Below, piece after piece: positions 1-9,930 of a DNA stretch of 60,000 bases (positions within the stretch are counted from its first letter, which is position 1; the number at the start of each line of letters is the position of its first letter). The stretch is from Polytrichum commune (Eukaryota; Streptophyta; Polytrichopsida; Polytrichales; Polytrichaceae). The notes beneath the pieces were generated by a model that was given only the letters and a program-made list of their open reading frames with translations, had not been told where the DNA came from and made no database searches. The translations under genes and the position numbers were made by a program. The stretch spans positions 31,423,501 to 31,483,500 of the forward strand of contig OX485805.1 of NCBI GenBank assembly GCA_950295325.1, in the 5' to 3' direction.

Positions 1-84
1 ATGCCTTAGAGTATCTACCCATGAACTGGAGGTGCCGATGGATGTTGTCTGAATTGGTCGGTGTGATCAGCCCCCTCACCCACC

Positions 85-580
85 ACTTTCAAGTTATGGA
101 GGCCGAGAAATACACATATAGGCACACTAGGGATGTGTGCCATCACACTAATTTCTTTGTCATTCCACACCATTTTACATATTTATTATCACAACATCAA
201 AGTATAGGAGAATATACTACTTGTTTTATTTTTTAATTGAGGTTGGCTATACAAGGGAATGAACATATGTATATAGTTGGTACTACTTCATCCAACGTGC
301 TTCCTTCTTGTACTAAGTCCTTGTATTTCACAGCCCGCATCACATAATCACATAGATGATGCTGTTTTATTATGAAATATTCATATATTCATTCATCCAT
401 TGTTCATCACTCGTCCCATGCTTTCAAGTTATGCAGATATATAGATAAATAGGTACACTTTGGATGTGTGCAATAATTAGGTTGCCTCGCACTAATTTGA
501 TGAATTTCCACACTATTTCAAACGTTTATTACCAAAATATTAAATTATGAGAAATACACACTGTTTTTTTCTTCTTCTTT
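85..580. repeat. Direct duplication, two diverged copies
   Basis: Two diverged copies lie about 334 bp apart, near 85-240 and 420-580. Both begin with the phrase TTTCAAGTTATG, then share an ATACACAT/AGGTACAC block, a GGATGTGTGC block and a following CACACTATTTC-like block. The short open frame at 21-236 lies over the first copy, has no recognisable protein motif and is not called a gene. Confidence 0.5.
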
Positions 581-2034
581 CTCTATTGTGGTGGCTAGTA
601 TATAATTGTATAATTATATATATTAGTTTTTGTGACTTGACTTTGACCCAAGGTAATTCGCATGGATGAAGAGGCAACCTATTCGTAAAAGCGACCTAAT
701 TACACATATCAATGTAGACATTAACATTGGCCTCCCATGGCACTCCAAACGCTTACAACCTGTTGGTTTATTCTATTGTATCACGTGTGAGGACCCACAT
801 GAATAAAAATTCAATGAAAATAGCATTTGGTTGAGGACCCGGCCACAAACGACTTCACACTACACTTGAGGGTCTGTGACCACATCATACATGACTTTGG
901 AGGTGAGTTGGGACGGCCTTTGGACACTTTCTTTTGGACTCTCACAATTCCACGGTCACGGCTCTTGGCTCGTGTGTGAAGTGGCCCTTATATCCATTTG
1001 TTTACAATGATTTAACCCAAAAGGAACAAAAAGCTGCGGTTAGCCGCCCACTTGACATTTTCTACATCATATTTTCCCAACCCAATTAACTAACTCACTT
1101 TCCCCCTACTACCCTCAAAGCTCGATCTTATACAAAGGTGACCAAAGATGATCGATGGCTTTTGGGCTTTTAAAAATAAAAAATAAAAAATAAAAAATAA
1201 AACATTAATTCAATATTCCTCCCCCTCCTCCTAATCCTCCTCCCCCCCCTTGGTGGGCGGCCCGGGACCAAATACTAAACCACCCTTTGTGGGCTTAAAA
1301 TAATTCCAGGCTTAGGGTTTTCCCCCTTGATCCCAGTGACTCCGCCTTACAGCCCACCTATCTATAGCCATGAATCTATCCATTTAAAGGCCCTGTTCAC
1401 ACTCCCACAGCATCCCCTATTTCGGACCCCCCATTTCCGCGGTGTGAAAGGGGCAGCCCCGTGACCCGAGCCGCTGCCCACCAATGGCGTTCGGGCACGT
1501 CACCCTCCCCCCACGTCGCCTCTGGTGCCCCTACAAGCTAGACATGTATTAATAGGTAGCCGTCCATCATTGCCTCATGCCCCCAGTTTTTAGTCTTGGC
1601 CAGTTTGTCAATAGATGAATGGATGAATGGTTTCCGGTGGATGTAAACACTGTTTGACTAATGTGGATGAAACTGAGTTATCCTTAGATAACTAGGAAAT
1701 TCGTGTAAGAAACTAGATAGAGAGCTCCACCGTTTTAAGGTGGTTAGTGTCACGTACATAATTTGCAAAGAGCCTAAACAAGATGCTTAGAGGTTTCAAA
1801 ATGTCACATCCACGTATTGTCAATATGTCATTATTTGTCAAGAGAAGTGTTGTTGTTTTTGTCAAGTATTTATTAATTCAACATTTCAATGTGCATATTC
1901 TAAAAGGGTTTTGATTTTGTCAGATGTATTCTGCAATTTGATGAAGTAATTTTTTTTCCTTATTTGTTTCAATCCTAGCTACATGTTTAGTTCAACCCTG
2001 ATGTCAAAATATGAAAATTGAAATATATCCCCCG
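581..2034. other. Gene-free stretch
   Basis: I see no coding region. It contains one copy of a dispersed repeat (789-990), an AAAATA-type simple repeat (about 1172-1202) and pyrimidine-rich DNA around 1210-1250. Confidence 0.6.
789..990 (+). repeat. Dispersed repeat family R1, copy 1
   Basis: This stretch shares ordered blocks with 41010-41170 on the same strand and with 52040-52205 on the opposite strand. The blocks are CCACATGAATA, AAAATAGCATT followed by GGTTGAG, CTTCACACTACACTTGAGG, CTTTGGA and the end block GGTCACGGCTCTTGGCTC. A further partial match lies near 52500-52640. No coding potential or clear terminal repeats were seen, so the element class is unknown. Confidence 0.55.
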
Positions 2035-2305
2035 CAGAGAGCATGCCCGAAAATGGTGGTTGAAACTTAATTGTTGCGCACTTTGAAGTCCATCCACAAA
2101 AGGGCGTAAGTCATATACAAACGAGTAGTTTATCTCCTTCTCTTCACTTTATCTTTGCTCTTTCTATACTTACACCTCCACCTATTTCGCCACACCTACT
2201 ACAAATGTGAAACCCTAGTGTCGAGTACTAAAATTTGAAATGCGCGTGTTTAGAACGTGCCCAACAATGGTGGCTGAAACTTGAATGGTTGAGCACTTCG
2301 GAGTT
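2035..2305. repeat. Imperfect tandem duplication
   Basis: The segment around 2041-2095 recurs around 2252-2310. Shared blocks are AATGGTGG followed by TGAAACTT, and GCACTT followed by a GTTCATC/GTCCATC block. The period is about 210 bp. No gene is seen. Confidence 0.45.
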
Positions 2306-2544
2306 CATCATAAGCAATCTCCTGCTTTAAATCATCAATGGAATTTACAACATACAAAACTTTCAACCAATCATCAATTCATCCAATCGGTAGAACCTTA
2401 TGTATAGAGCACCTTATTTTGAATGGACTAAAATATGGACCCTTGATGGGCCCACCCCACCCCGCCCTTGTGTTTCTTCTTAGTCTTCTACCCGTATATT
2501 GTGGGGAGTGGTACTTAGCATTCTATCTTTCAATACCCAAACTC

Positions 2545-2560
2545 GGGGGGGGGGGGGGGG
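2545..2560. repeat. Poly-G run of 16
   Basis: An uninterrupted run of sixteen G. A weak reading frame (2338-2886) crosses it and the adjacent SINE, and it is not a gene. Such a run is also prone to length error in sequencing. Confidence 0.9.
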
Positions 2561-2704
2561 TACCTGCAACCCATGTACCGATATTAGATACCGGGCGAGG
2601 TCCACTAGTTGATGAGCAAGCCCACCTTGGGAAGATGAGTTTGGTAATAACAAGCATACTAAATGATCTCCAAACAAGCAAGCGGACTTGGGTGGTGGCT
2701 TCGA

Positions 2705-2900
2705 TTTTTTTAATTTTTAAAAAAAAATTAGAGACAAAAGGCCGACAGGCCAGCGCCAAAGCACATGAGGCAGTTCACCACCTGGCAAGTTTTCCGTCAA
2801 AGTCAAGAGGAGATTTCACAGCCGGGATTCGAACCGCCAACCTCTTCCTTGATTGGGTATCTCTCCACCATCATCCGGTAGTTTAAGGTCATCTCAGACC
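2705..2900 (-). mobile_element. Probable tRNA-derived SINE
   Basis: The 196-bp segment is bracketed by a 12-bp direct repeat, TGGTGGCTTCGA, at 2693-2704 and 2901-2912. On the minus strand it begins GGTCTGAGATGACC and carries a polymerase III A-box-like TGGTGGAGAGA. The B box GGTTCGAATCC follows after 24 bases, and the element ends in an A/T-rich tail finishing with seven A directly before the duplication. Internal A and B boxes near the 5' end, an A-rich 3' end and a target duplication of this length are the standard signs of a SINE mobilised by LINE machinery. I cannot name the family. The B box alone looks like a tRNA T-loop, but no cloverleaf can be drawn, so it is not called a tRNA gene. 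Confidence 0.75.
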
Positions 2901-2912
2901 TGGTGGCTTCGA

Positions 2913-3854
2913 ATTTGGGTTTTCTCAATAATTGATTCCTTGCCCACCCAATTTGAGCAATGGGTGAAGAGGACTTTCAATGATCATCACGTGTATAAGG
3001 AATTTAATATTGAGTATCTTGCAGGCTAATGAATTCCCCATTTTCATTTCATGACGATGATACTAGATTGATACTTTTTCGTTTCAGGTTGAAAAAATGC
3101 CTCGTATGTTTTCATCGATGTTGGGTTCATATCACTCTTTGTTTGTTAGCGTTTAGCAGTACACGCATCTTCTTCGTTGGGACCAGGATTCGGAAGAGAC
3201 CAATTATCCTTTCATTCCGGAATTCCTTGTCTATGGGAAGCACTTATATTGTGTATTGTGCAATTTTTGACAAGGAACTCTATATGCAGAGATTTAAATC
3301 ACAACCTCTAGTTTTGGGAAAGAGCCACATCATCTAATTGTTTAATGATGTTATGTGTTGAAATTTGATACAACACATTCAAGGAAAAACCTATGCATGT
3401 ATACATAACATACCGGTTCATCAATTGGTCGTCCTCACTCGTGTGTTTTAGGCAAGGCATTCACTTTTGTTTTGGGGGAGAAAACAACTAAGGAGTCCTA
3501 ATCTTGCTCAGTCAATTACGTACAAGGAGGGTCAATCTTGTTAGGTAGTCTTTCTTAATCCGCCACTATGGGTACCGGAAAGGGCTTTGAAAATGAAGAG
3601 GGGGTCAAGGGAAAGGAAAGGCCCTAAGTAAGTCATGCCCCGGGACCTTCTTCAATCCGCTAGTGTGACAGGTCGAGACTGACATGTAAAAGGACTTTAC
3701 TTTACTCTTCTTTGCTTTGTGGCTTACCCAACTTACATAACGCCGTGTGAAGATTGCAAAAGATTATTGTGATATATGTATATGCATATACATGTATTAA
3801 GATACCAATAAACATATTCAAATGAAAGAGTTTAACGTGGGTTTTATGTAAGAT
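2913..3854. other. Gene-free stretch
   Basis: The short frame at 3029-3337 has no recognisable motif. I see no gene, RNA or clear repeat here. Confidence 0.5.
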
Positions 3855-4256
3855 ATTATGTGGCCCCAATGTGTGCACATCCAAGTCCACATTCAAAGTT
3901 ATGGGTGTTGGATCGAATTGGAAAATGTCTTCGAATTGTCTCAATGTATGGTTGTCGATTGCACATCATGGGAGAGTTGTTTCGCATTTCAAAATCAGAG
4001 TTGAAATGCAAAGATTGTATGAGGTCAAATTTGAGTTTTCCTTTTTTGAAAACGATTATGTAGATCCTTCTATGTGTGTGTTAATCATTGAACCTATAAT
4101 CGTGATATAATGGTTAACATGTTTTGAGCACGTTAGTCCAATCTCCTTGTAACATTTTGTTAGTTTTTTTTGGATGTCCATTCCTACAAACTCTATCATA
4201 CACCACTCAAATCATGGGTGTTGAACTAAGAAGAGTGACGACTAAGGCCCACGTAC
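3855..4256 (-). mobile_element. MITE-like element, family M1, copy 1
   Basis: About 400 bp, aligned on the minus strand with copies at 15297-15667, 28014-28384 and 41591-41971. Shared landmarks in order are a GTGGGCC-type start, a CACTCTTCTTAGTT/CACTCTACTTGATT block, ATTGGACTA, GCTCAAA, a GACCTC/GACCTT block, ATCTTTGCA, GAGACAATTC and a TGTGGCC-type end. The ends are inverted repeats of each other (loose GTRYGTGGNCC consensus). The flanks here are TTA on both sides, consistent with a Tourist/PIF-Harbinger-type target duplication. No coding capacity is evident. Confidence 0.65.
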
Positions 4257-6371
4257 TTAATAACCAAAACTACGCGCGTGGCCAACCCGAACCAACCTGA
4301 CCTAATCCAACCCATGGAATGTCTTCAGTTTGGTTTTGGTTACTTATGCTACATTTGAACGGTCACAAATTGCTATTTTGCAAGGTAGTTTTATTCAACC
4401 ACCCACTCTTGATCTACACCCATTAATTACAACATTTTGTATCACTTACTATCTATAATCATGTAATGCTATACTATTGATGTAGAATTTTGTCGATACA
4501 AATTTACACCAATAGCAAAAAGATATAACGTTTCGTAATTCCAAATATTAAGTGACAATAGATACGTGTTTGTGTGTGTGTGAGGGGGGGGGGGGAGAGA
4601 GATATTTGCATTGGAAAGGCAAAACAAGTGGGCCGTCATGGGAATGGCAAGGCAAGGGCGGGAAGCTCGGGAAGGAGGAGAATACGAAGAAGAAGAAGAA
4701 ATGGTTGTGGCAATGATCGGACTTTTTGATGAGGCCTCACAAAGTTCGGAGCATGAGGAAAGAAAGTGAGAGAGAGAGAGAATATATAAATATAAATGTA
4801 AAGGAAAAGAACAAACGAACCCAAGCATGGAGTGAAGAGCATGGCTTCTAACAAGAAAACAACCCCACCGCCATGTCACTCATGCGTCGCCACGTCATCC
4901 CTTGTTAGTTGTGTCTGTCCTTAAGTTACCTGTCCTGGCCTGGCCAATCCGCTCATGGTAGCGCGGGATGGAAAGTGCGGGACATGTGGACCCGACCCAT
5001 CCCTTCACATGCTTATTCTACAACACTTCACTTCATGTGGAGGCTCTATTTTGGTTACTTTGCCTGCTCTTTTCTTTTTCATTTTCTTTTCCCAAAAGTT
5101 TGTTGTTAATTCATTTCAATTGGATCTCATTAGATTCAATCAGGACCTTTGATCCTAAATCAAGCGTTCGTTTGAATGAAAATAATAACTCATGGGATGC
5201 ACAACGTCTCTTTGTGTTTTCACCTTCCTCGAGTACATTTCATGCAACTTCACCCCCAAGCGGACACAAATCTCTCTCATGTGACATTTCATGACACACA
5301 TAAAAGCATTGCACATGTTGGCTATTTTACCTTTTTAGTGGATTTGACCCATAACAAAATGAAGACATACATTGGTATCGGTTTGGTATAACGAGGTCAA
5401 ATGAGAACGAGTTACCAACAGAGTGGGGAGGGGCGAATTTAGATTGCGCCCCAATGATAGTCGACTGTCTACTTTAACTACAAATAGTTAGAGAGGGAGG
5501 GCGGATCGATGCATCCCACGCCCTACTTCCCATGACTAGAATATCCCACTATATGTAGTTAGCCATCTTTCCCAATGATGTGGCACCTATTTAGTGTTTA
5601 CTCTTTCCATTCAATCATTAAATAAAGGGAGCTCCAATTGATTGTAGCATGAGTAAGCCCTCACACAAGTCATGTGAGCCAGGGCATAAGTTGAGGATTA
5701 TGCTGACATAATTCTCCTGAGATCATGTCTCACATATATTCATCAACATATAAATATATATGTGTGTGTGTGTGTGAGAGAGGGGCACAAAGTCTAGTGC
5801 AGAATGGCAATTGTATGGTGGACCACACTAACAACTGGTGTAGGAAACCCAATTTTCAAATGAATAGCTGATATGAATAAAGGTTGGTTTAACCTACAAT
5901 GACGAAGTGCATCGGTCAATCAAGAATTTCAGCCCAAGACAAAGGTTATTTGAAGCAATGGCTGGTATGGCAGACAAAATAGGAGAAATTAAAAGTCTCG
6001 AGTTGGAGTTCTCTAGGAGGTCATGTTTTTTGTCTGAGGGGTTGTGGTTGTCCAAGAAACTTGACCTTTAGAGAACTCTTGTAGCAAAAAGTGTTTTCAT
6101 TTTGGCATCCATATCAATCTTTTCATCCGATCTTGAAGTTCTCGACCGGAGAAATCTTGGCTGTAATGTAAACCATGGTTGGTGAAGAACCCATTGCGTA
6201 GCCAATCATATTGCTTCATTCCCCTAAAATTCTTGACTAGTGCACTTCTTCATTGTAGTGTAAACTATCCTTAAGCGTGTTTATGTAGCTGACTTTGGTT
6301 TGGAGCGGTCCCAACCACTAAGCATTTTTAATCACATTACTCTCCATGTCATGCTTAGCTATAATTTTCAG
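4257..6371. other. Gene-free stretch with microsatellites
   Basis: It contains a G-rich run near 4586-4599, GA-rich DNA around 4770-4785 and a TG/GA microsatellite near 5759-5782. The reading frames here (for example 4469-4879 and 4968-5294) are short, overlapping and low in complexity. I see no gene. Confidence 0.5.
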
Positions 6372-6375
6372 CTAG

Positions 6376-6611
6376 GGATTCGTGGTGTCCACATAAACTC
6401 ATCCACTTTGTAGGCGAAAATGCAAGGAAGTATATTATAGCTTGTTAATGACTATTTGAAGATGGTTTGACTCCGGAAATAACATCAAAGGCCCCAAATT
6501 AGTGTAGTGGGGTCTATATGGAATGAGTCGGCCCTCACCTTAAAGAGGCATTGTTTATATTGGAGCCCCTTCATCCGCAGCAGATGAGTTTACATAGACG
6601 CCACAAATTCA
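6376..6611. mobile_element. Short inverted-repeat element (possible MITE)
   Basis: The left arm (about 6376-6402) and the reverse complement of the right arm (about 6583-6611) share GTGG, then a G-T-C block, then TAAACTCATC, with a few mismatches. The pair brackets about 180 bp without coding potential. No target duplication was identified, so this could be a decayed MITE or a chance hairpin. Confidence 0.35.
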
Positions 6612-7298
6612 AGCGGTAGTTCTTTGTAATATAGCTTGAATGGATGTTGGGGGGTTTTTGGATGGAAAGAAGGAAAGAAAATCACACACACACACACACA
6701 CACACACACACCACATTTTTGGCTTCTTAGGCATGTGTCGGGGTTAATAGGGGGCCCATTGGGGGGAGGGGTCCACTATCAAATGTAGAGAGGTAAACAA
6801 ATGAGTAAAATGGAGCGAAATTGAGCATGTGGGAAGAAGAAAGGCATGAACAACAACTCCTTACTTACATTACATTACCCAAGCTAAGGAGCATGCTCCC
6901 TATTCCAGATAGGGAAGGCTACTCCATGGCCCATAAATCCACGGGTAGCCGGTGGGTTTGCCAGGTTGACCGAGCTAGCATGTCCCAACCACACGCATTA
7001 GGGAAGCATCCATGATGTCAAACAACACCAATATTCGTTTGTGTAAATAAACAAAAAATGATTCAAATACATATCTCAAAGTAGACCCCCCCTAGTTGTT
7101 GTTTCCCTCACTTCACGAAACGATAATCAAGCCGGGTACTATTCAATTTGTGACGAAGGCCCAAGAGAAGGTGGGCATCAATCCTCCCCAATTCCGTGCA
7201 CTAGGGGTGCAACACCATAGTGGCGAGGAATGGTATGTAGTTGGCAATGGGGTGGCTCGTGTGTATAAATGGGGTGGACGGTAAGAGAGAGAGAGAGA
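6612..7298. other. Gene-free stretch with a CA microsatellite
   Basis: A (CA)n run lies at about 6683-6711. Short frames at 6821-7015 and 7096-7284 lack recognisable motifs. No gene is called. Confidence 0.5.
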
Positions 7299-7796
7299 GA
7301 TAGAGCCGTGTGAAGTTAACTTACGGGCTTCTTAGGGAGTTTGTAGGGCTAGGAGTGTGAGTGAGTGTGTGTGTGTGGGTGGGTGGGGGCGGGGGTTGGT
7401 CCACGATCTGAAGCAGGAAGAGAGGTGAATGAATAAGAAGAAGTAGAGGGAGGTGCAATTGAGGTAGTCAGGTGACGTGGCCGGAGGAAAAGCAGGAAGG
7501 GTGAGGAGGTGACCTAGGTGGCAGCGCGGTTGGCCATGTGTATGTGGAGGGACGGAGGGTTTGCGGGCCTTTGGGGTGGAAGGCAAGGGGAACGGAAGGG
7601 AAGCTAAGCCAAGGGGAGCCAGGCAAGCAGCAGAGAGGCTAGCCAGAAGAGAGAAGAACAGCAGCAGACTCCCAGAGAGAGAAAGAGAGAGACAGAGGGA
7701 AAGGGTGGGGGGGGGGGGTTGAGAGAGAGAAGGAAAGAGAGAAGGAAAGAGAGAAGGAAGGAGAAGGAAGGCACCCACCCAGGCAGAAGGAGGGGA

Positions 7797-7827
<31 letters not shown>

Positions 7828-8457
7828 CATGGCTGCTGCACAAGAGGCGGAGTAGTAGGAGCATGGGGGAATAGCCTTGCAGGCCTCCGCGTCACCTCGA
7901 GCAGCCCGCGCGCTCTGTGGCCCTTCACGGCGCGCTAGGTCAGCGTCATCACAGCTTACTGCCATCCCCCCCATCCCTGTATCCACGCACTCCTCGGAGT
8001 GAGGAGTGAGGAGGAGGAGGAGCTTGGGAGGGTTTGGTTTGGTTTGGTTTGGTTGGGTTGGGTTGGGTTGTGCGGAGTTTTTACCTACAGTCTCTGTTTG
8101 GTGTGTTTTGGTGCGGGGTGAGTGTGGTGGGTGCTGTGATTTGTGGTGTTCCCGGTTGGGGTTTGGTTCGTTCAGTTGTTGCTTCCATGTGTCGCGTGAG
8201 GCAGAGGAGCTGTGGCGGCAGGCGACGCAGGAGGCCGTGGTGGTCATGAAGGAGGCAAGGGGCCGGAGGAGGAGGCAGGGTAGTAGCAACAGGAGGGTTG
8301 CGTAGGGCTAGGGTTTGTTGTTGTTGTTGTTGTGGTTGTTGTTGTGGTTGTTGTTGTGGTTGTGGTTGTGGTTGTTGGTGTTGGTGTTGGTGTTGGTGTT
8401 TGTGTTGTGGGGGTGGTGGTGGTGAGGGAGGCGGCGGAAGCCTCTCTTGTCTGGCTT
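7299..8457 (+). promoter_or_regulatory. Probable promoter and 5' leader of the F-box/kelch gene
   Basis: The 1.15 kb before the start codon changes composition abruptly. It has GA/GGAAAGA-rich DNA at 7660-7825, including a (GA)n run at about 7799-7822. Repeats of GGTTT and then GGGTT follow at 8030-8070, and (GTT)n/(GGTGTT)n at about 8315-8405. GA/CT repeats close to transcription starts are common in plant genes. I see no convincing TATA box and cannot place the start of transcription. The long frames on both strands here are products of low complexity. Confidence 0.5.
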
Positions 8458-9930
8458 ATGGAATCTCAGGCTGAGGGGAAGAAACGCAAGGAAATTTCGA
8501 CGAGGAAGAGGAGACGAGCGAGTGGGAGTGGAAGTAGGAGTAATAGCAGCGACCATAGTAGCGGGAGCAGTGAAGCGATGGCCACAGCTGCGGTGTCGAG
8601 CCACCGGGAGGCGAAAATGGGGAAATTCGGGCGGGTCACCCGGAGCCGTGCGAGTAATGGGATGAATGGTAGCACGGGATGCATCACAGAGAACAAGAGG
8701 ATGACGACATATAGGTCACGGGGCGAATCTTCATCATCTCCTCCGACTTTGCCTGCTGCGGCTCCAATTCTCCCAGCCGTTGGGCCTAGTGATAACCCGC
8801 TGGCGGGAGTTGTGGCCGCGCGGCCAAGGGAGGAGCCGCCGCAGGACAACGCGATCATACCAGGCCTGACGGACCACCTGGCGCTCTACATCCTGGCGTT
8901 GGTGCCCATGTCGCATCATGCACCCATGAAGGAGGTGTGCAGTAAGTGGAGGAGGAGCTTGTCAAGTGCAACAGGTATTGGCAACGAAGTTCTGGAAACA
9001 CGGAAGGCCAGTGGGATAGTGGAGCACTGGGTGTTCATGCTGGCAAGCGGTCACACGCAAATTCGAGCACGGTGGAGGGCTATCGACCCTGTTCAGAATA
9101 AGACAAGGTGGCTGCCTGAATGCCCATGTGATTACGTGTTTGATAGCTGTGACAAGGAGTCTGCAGTCGCAGGAACCCAGCTCCTTGTCAGTGGACATAG
9201 TGGCGAGGGTCAAATAGTATGGAAGTATGACCTTCACAAGAATGAGTGGAGCAAGGGTCCCAAAATGCTGCATGCTCGATGTCTGTTTGCGTCTGCGAGC
9301 TTTGGGAAGTATGCATATTTCGCTGGGGGATCACATGATGGCTCGTTTCTGAAATCTGCGGAACGGTACAACTCCGAGTCGCAGGAATGGGAGGCGCTGC
9401 CTGACCTTCACTACAGCCGGAGGTGGTGCTCTGGATGTATTCTGGATGGGAAGTTCTTTGTGATTGGCGGACAAGGAGGGCTCGGTAGCGAGAGAAATCC
9501 ACTCACATCCGGCGAGTATTATGACGAGGTGGAGAAGCGTTGGGTTATTGTGCAGAACATGTGGCCCGCTGCGCTGCTGATGTCTCCTGGCCAGACAGCT
9601 CCGCCTCTGGTGGCTGTGGTGGATAACGAGCTTTACTGTGCGGATGCCACCACCATGGAGCTCAACGTGTATCACAAGGGCACGAATACGTGGAAGGAGC
9701 TTGGGAGGGTGCCGGACCGTAGCGTGGACTCCAGTGGTTGGGGGATGGGATTCAAGGCTGTGGGTAAGGAGATCTTTGTGATTGGTGGCAACATGGCCAC
9801 TGGAGTCTCCTGCGACCAGATTCATGCTTGGCCTATGGTGAGGAGCAATGGTGAGAGGGATTGGCGTCATGTGTGCCAGCTTCCACCCCAAAGTGGCTTC
9901 ATCTACAACTGCGCTGTGATGAACGTGTGA
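8458..9930 (+). CDS. F-box/kelch-repeat protein (SKIP11-like family)
   Basis: A single exon encodes 490 residues. Residues 1-130 are basic, Ser/Pro-rich and low in complexity, with two basic clusters (KKRK and RKRRR, residues 8-20) that resemble a nuclear localisation signal. An F-box follows at about 133-170, with the plant-typical IIPGL start and a KEVCSKWR core. The C-terminal 290 residues form a kelch propeller with repeated GG doublets (FAGG, VIGGQGG, VIGGN) and spaced Y/W pairs. The C-terminus GFIYNCAVMNV closely matches what I recall of the Arabidopsis SKIP11 / At1g26930-type F-box/kelch group. Members of that family bind SKP1-like proteins through the F-box and present substrates, bound by the propeller, to SCF ubiquitin ligases. 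The substrate is unknown here. The open frame extends 42 codons further upstream, but that part only translates the GTT repeat as poly-valine, so ATG at 8458 is chosen. Confidence 0.93.
   Translation: MESQAEGKKRKEISTRKRRRASGSGSRSNSSDHSSGSSEAMATAAVSSHREAKMGKFGRVTRSRASNGMNGSTGCITENKRMTTYRSRGESSSSPPTLPAAAPILPAVGPSDNPLAGVVAARPREEPPQDNAIIPGLTDHLALYILALVPMSHHAPMKEVCSKWRRSLSSATGIGNEVLETRKASGIVEHWVFMLASGHTQIRARWRAIDPVQNKTRWLPECPCDYVFDSCDKESAVAGTQLLVSGHSGEGQIVWKYDLHKNEWSKGPKMLHARCLFASASFGKYAYFAGGSHDGSFLKSAERYNSESQEWEALPDLHYSRRWCSGCILDGKFFVIGGQGGLGSERNPLTSGEYYDEVEKRWVIVQNMWPAALLMSPGQTAPPLVAVVDNELYCADATTMELNVYHKGTNTWKELGRVPDRSVDSSGWGMGFKAVGKEIFVIGGNMATGVSCDQIHAWPMVRSNGERDWRHVCQLPPQSGFIYNCAVMNV

Noticed and set aside
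2823-2835. tRNA T-loop-like GGTTCGAATCC on the minus strand
   Set aside because: No acceptor, D or anticodon stems can be drawn around it. It is better explained as the B box of the SINE.
2338-2886. 182-codon plus-strand open frame
   Set aside because: It crosses the poly-G run and the antisense strand of the SINE. There is no protein motif, and the glycine run is an artefact of the homopolymer.
8332-8457. 42-residue N-terminal extension of the F-box protein
   Set aside because: It has no ATG and translates the GTT repeat. The ATG at 8458 begins non-repetitive sequence.
7332-8604. Long overlapping frames rich in Ser/Leu, Pro or Asn on both strands upstream of the F-box gene
   Set aside because: They translate GA, GT and GTT repeats. 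Composition is low in complexity and the frames overlap each other on both strands.
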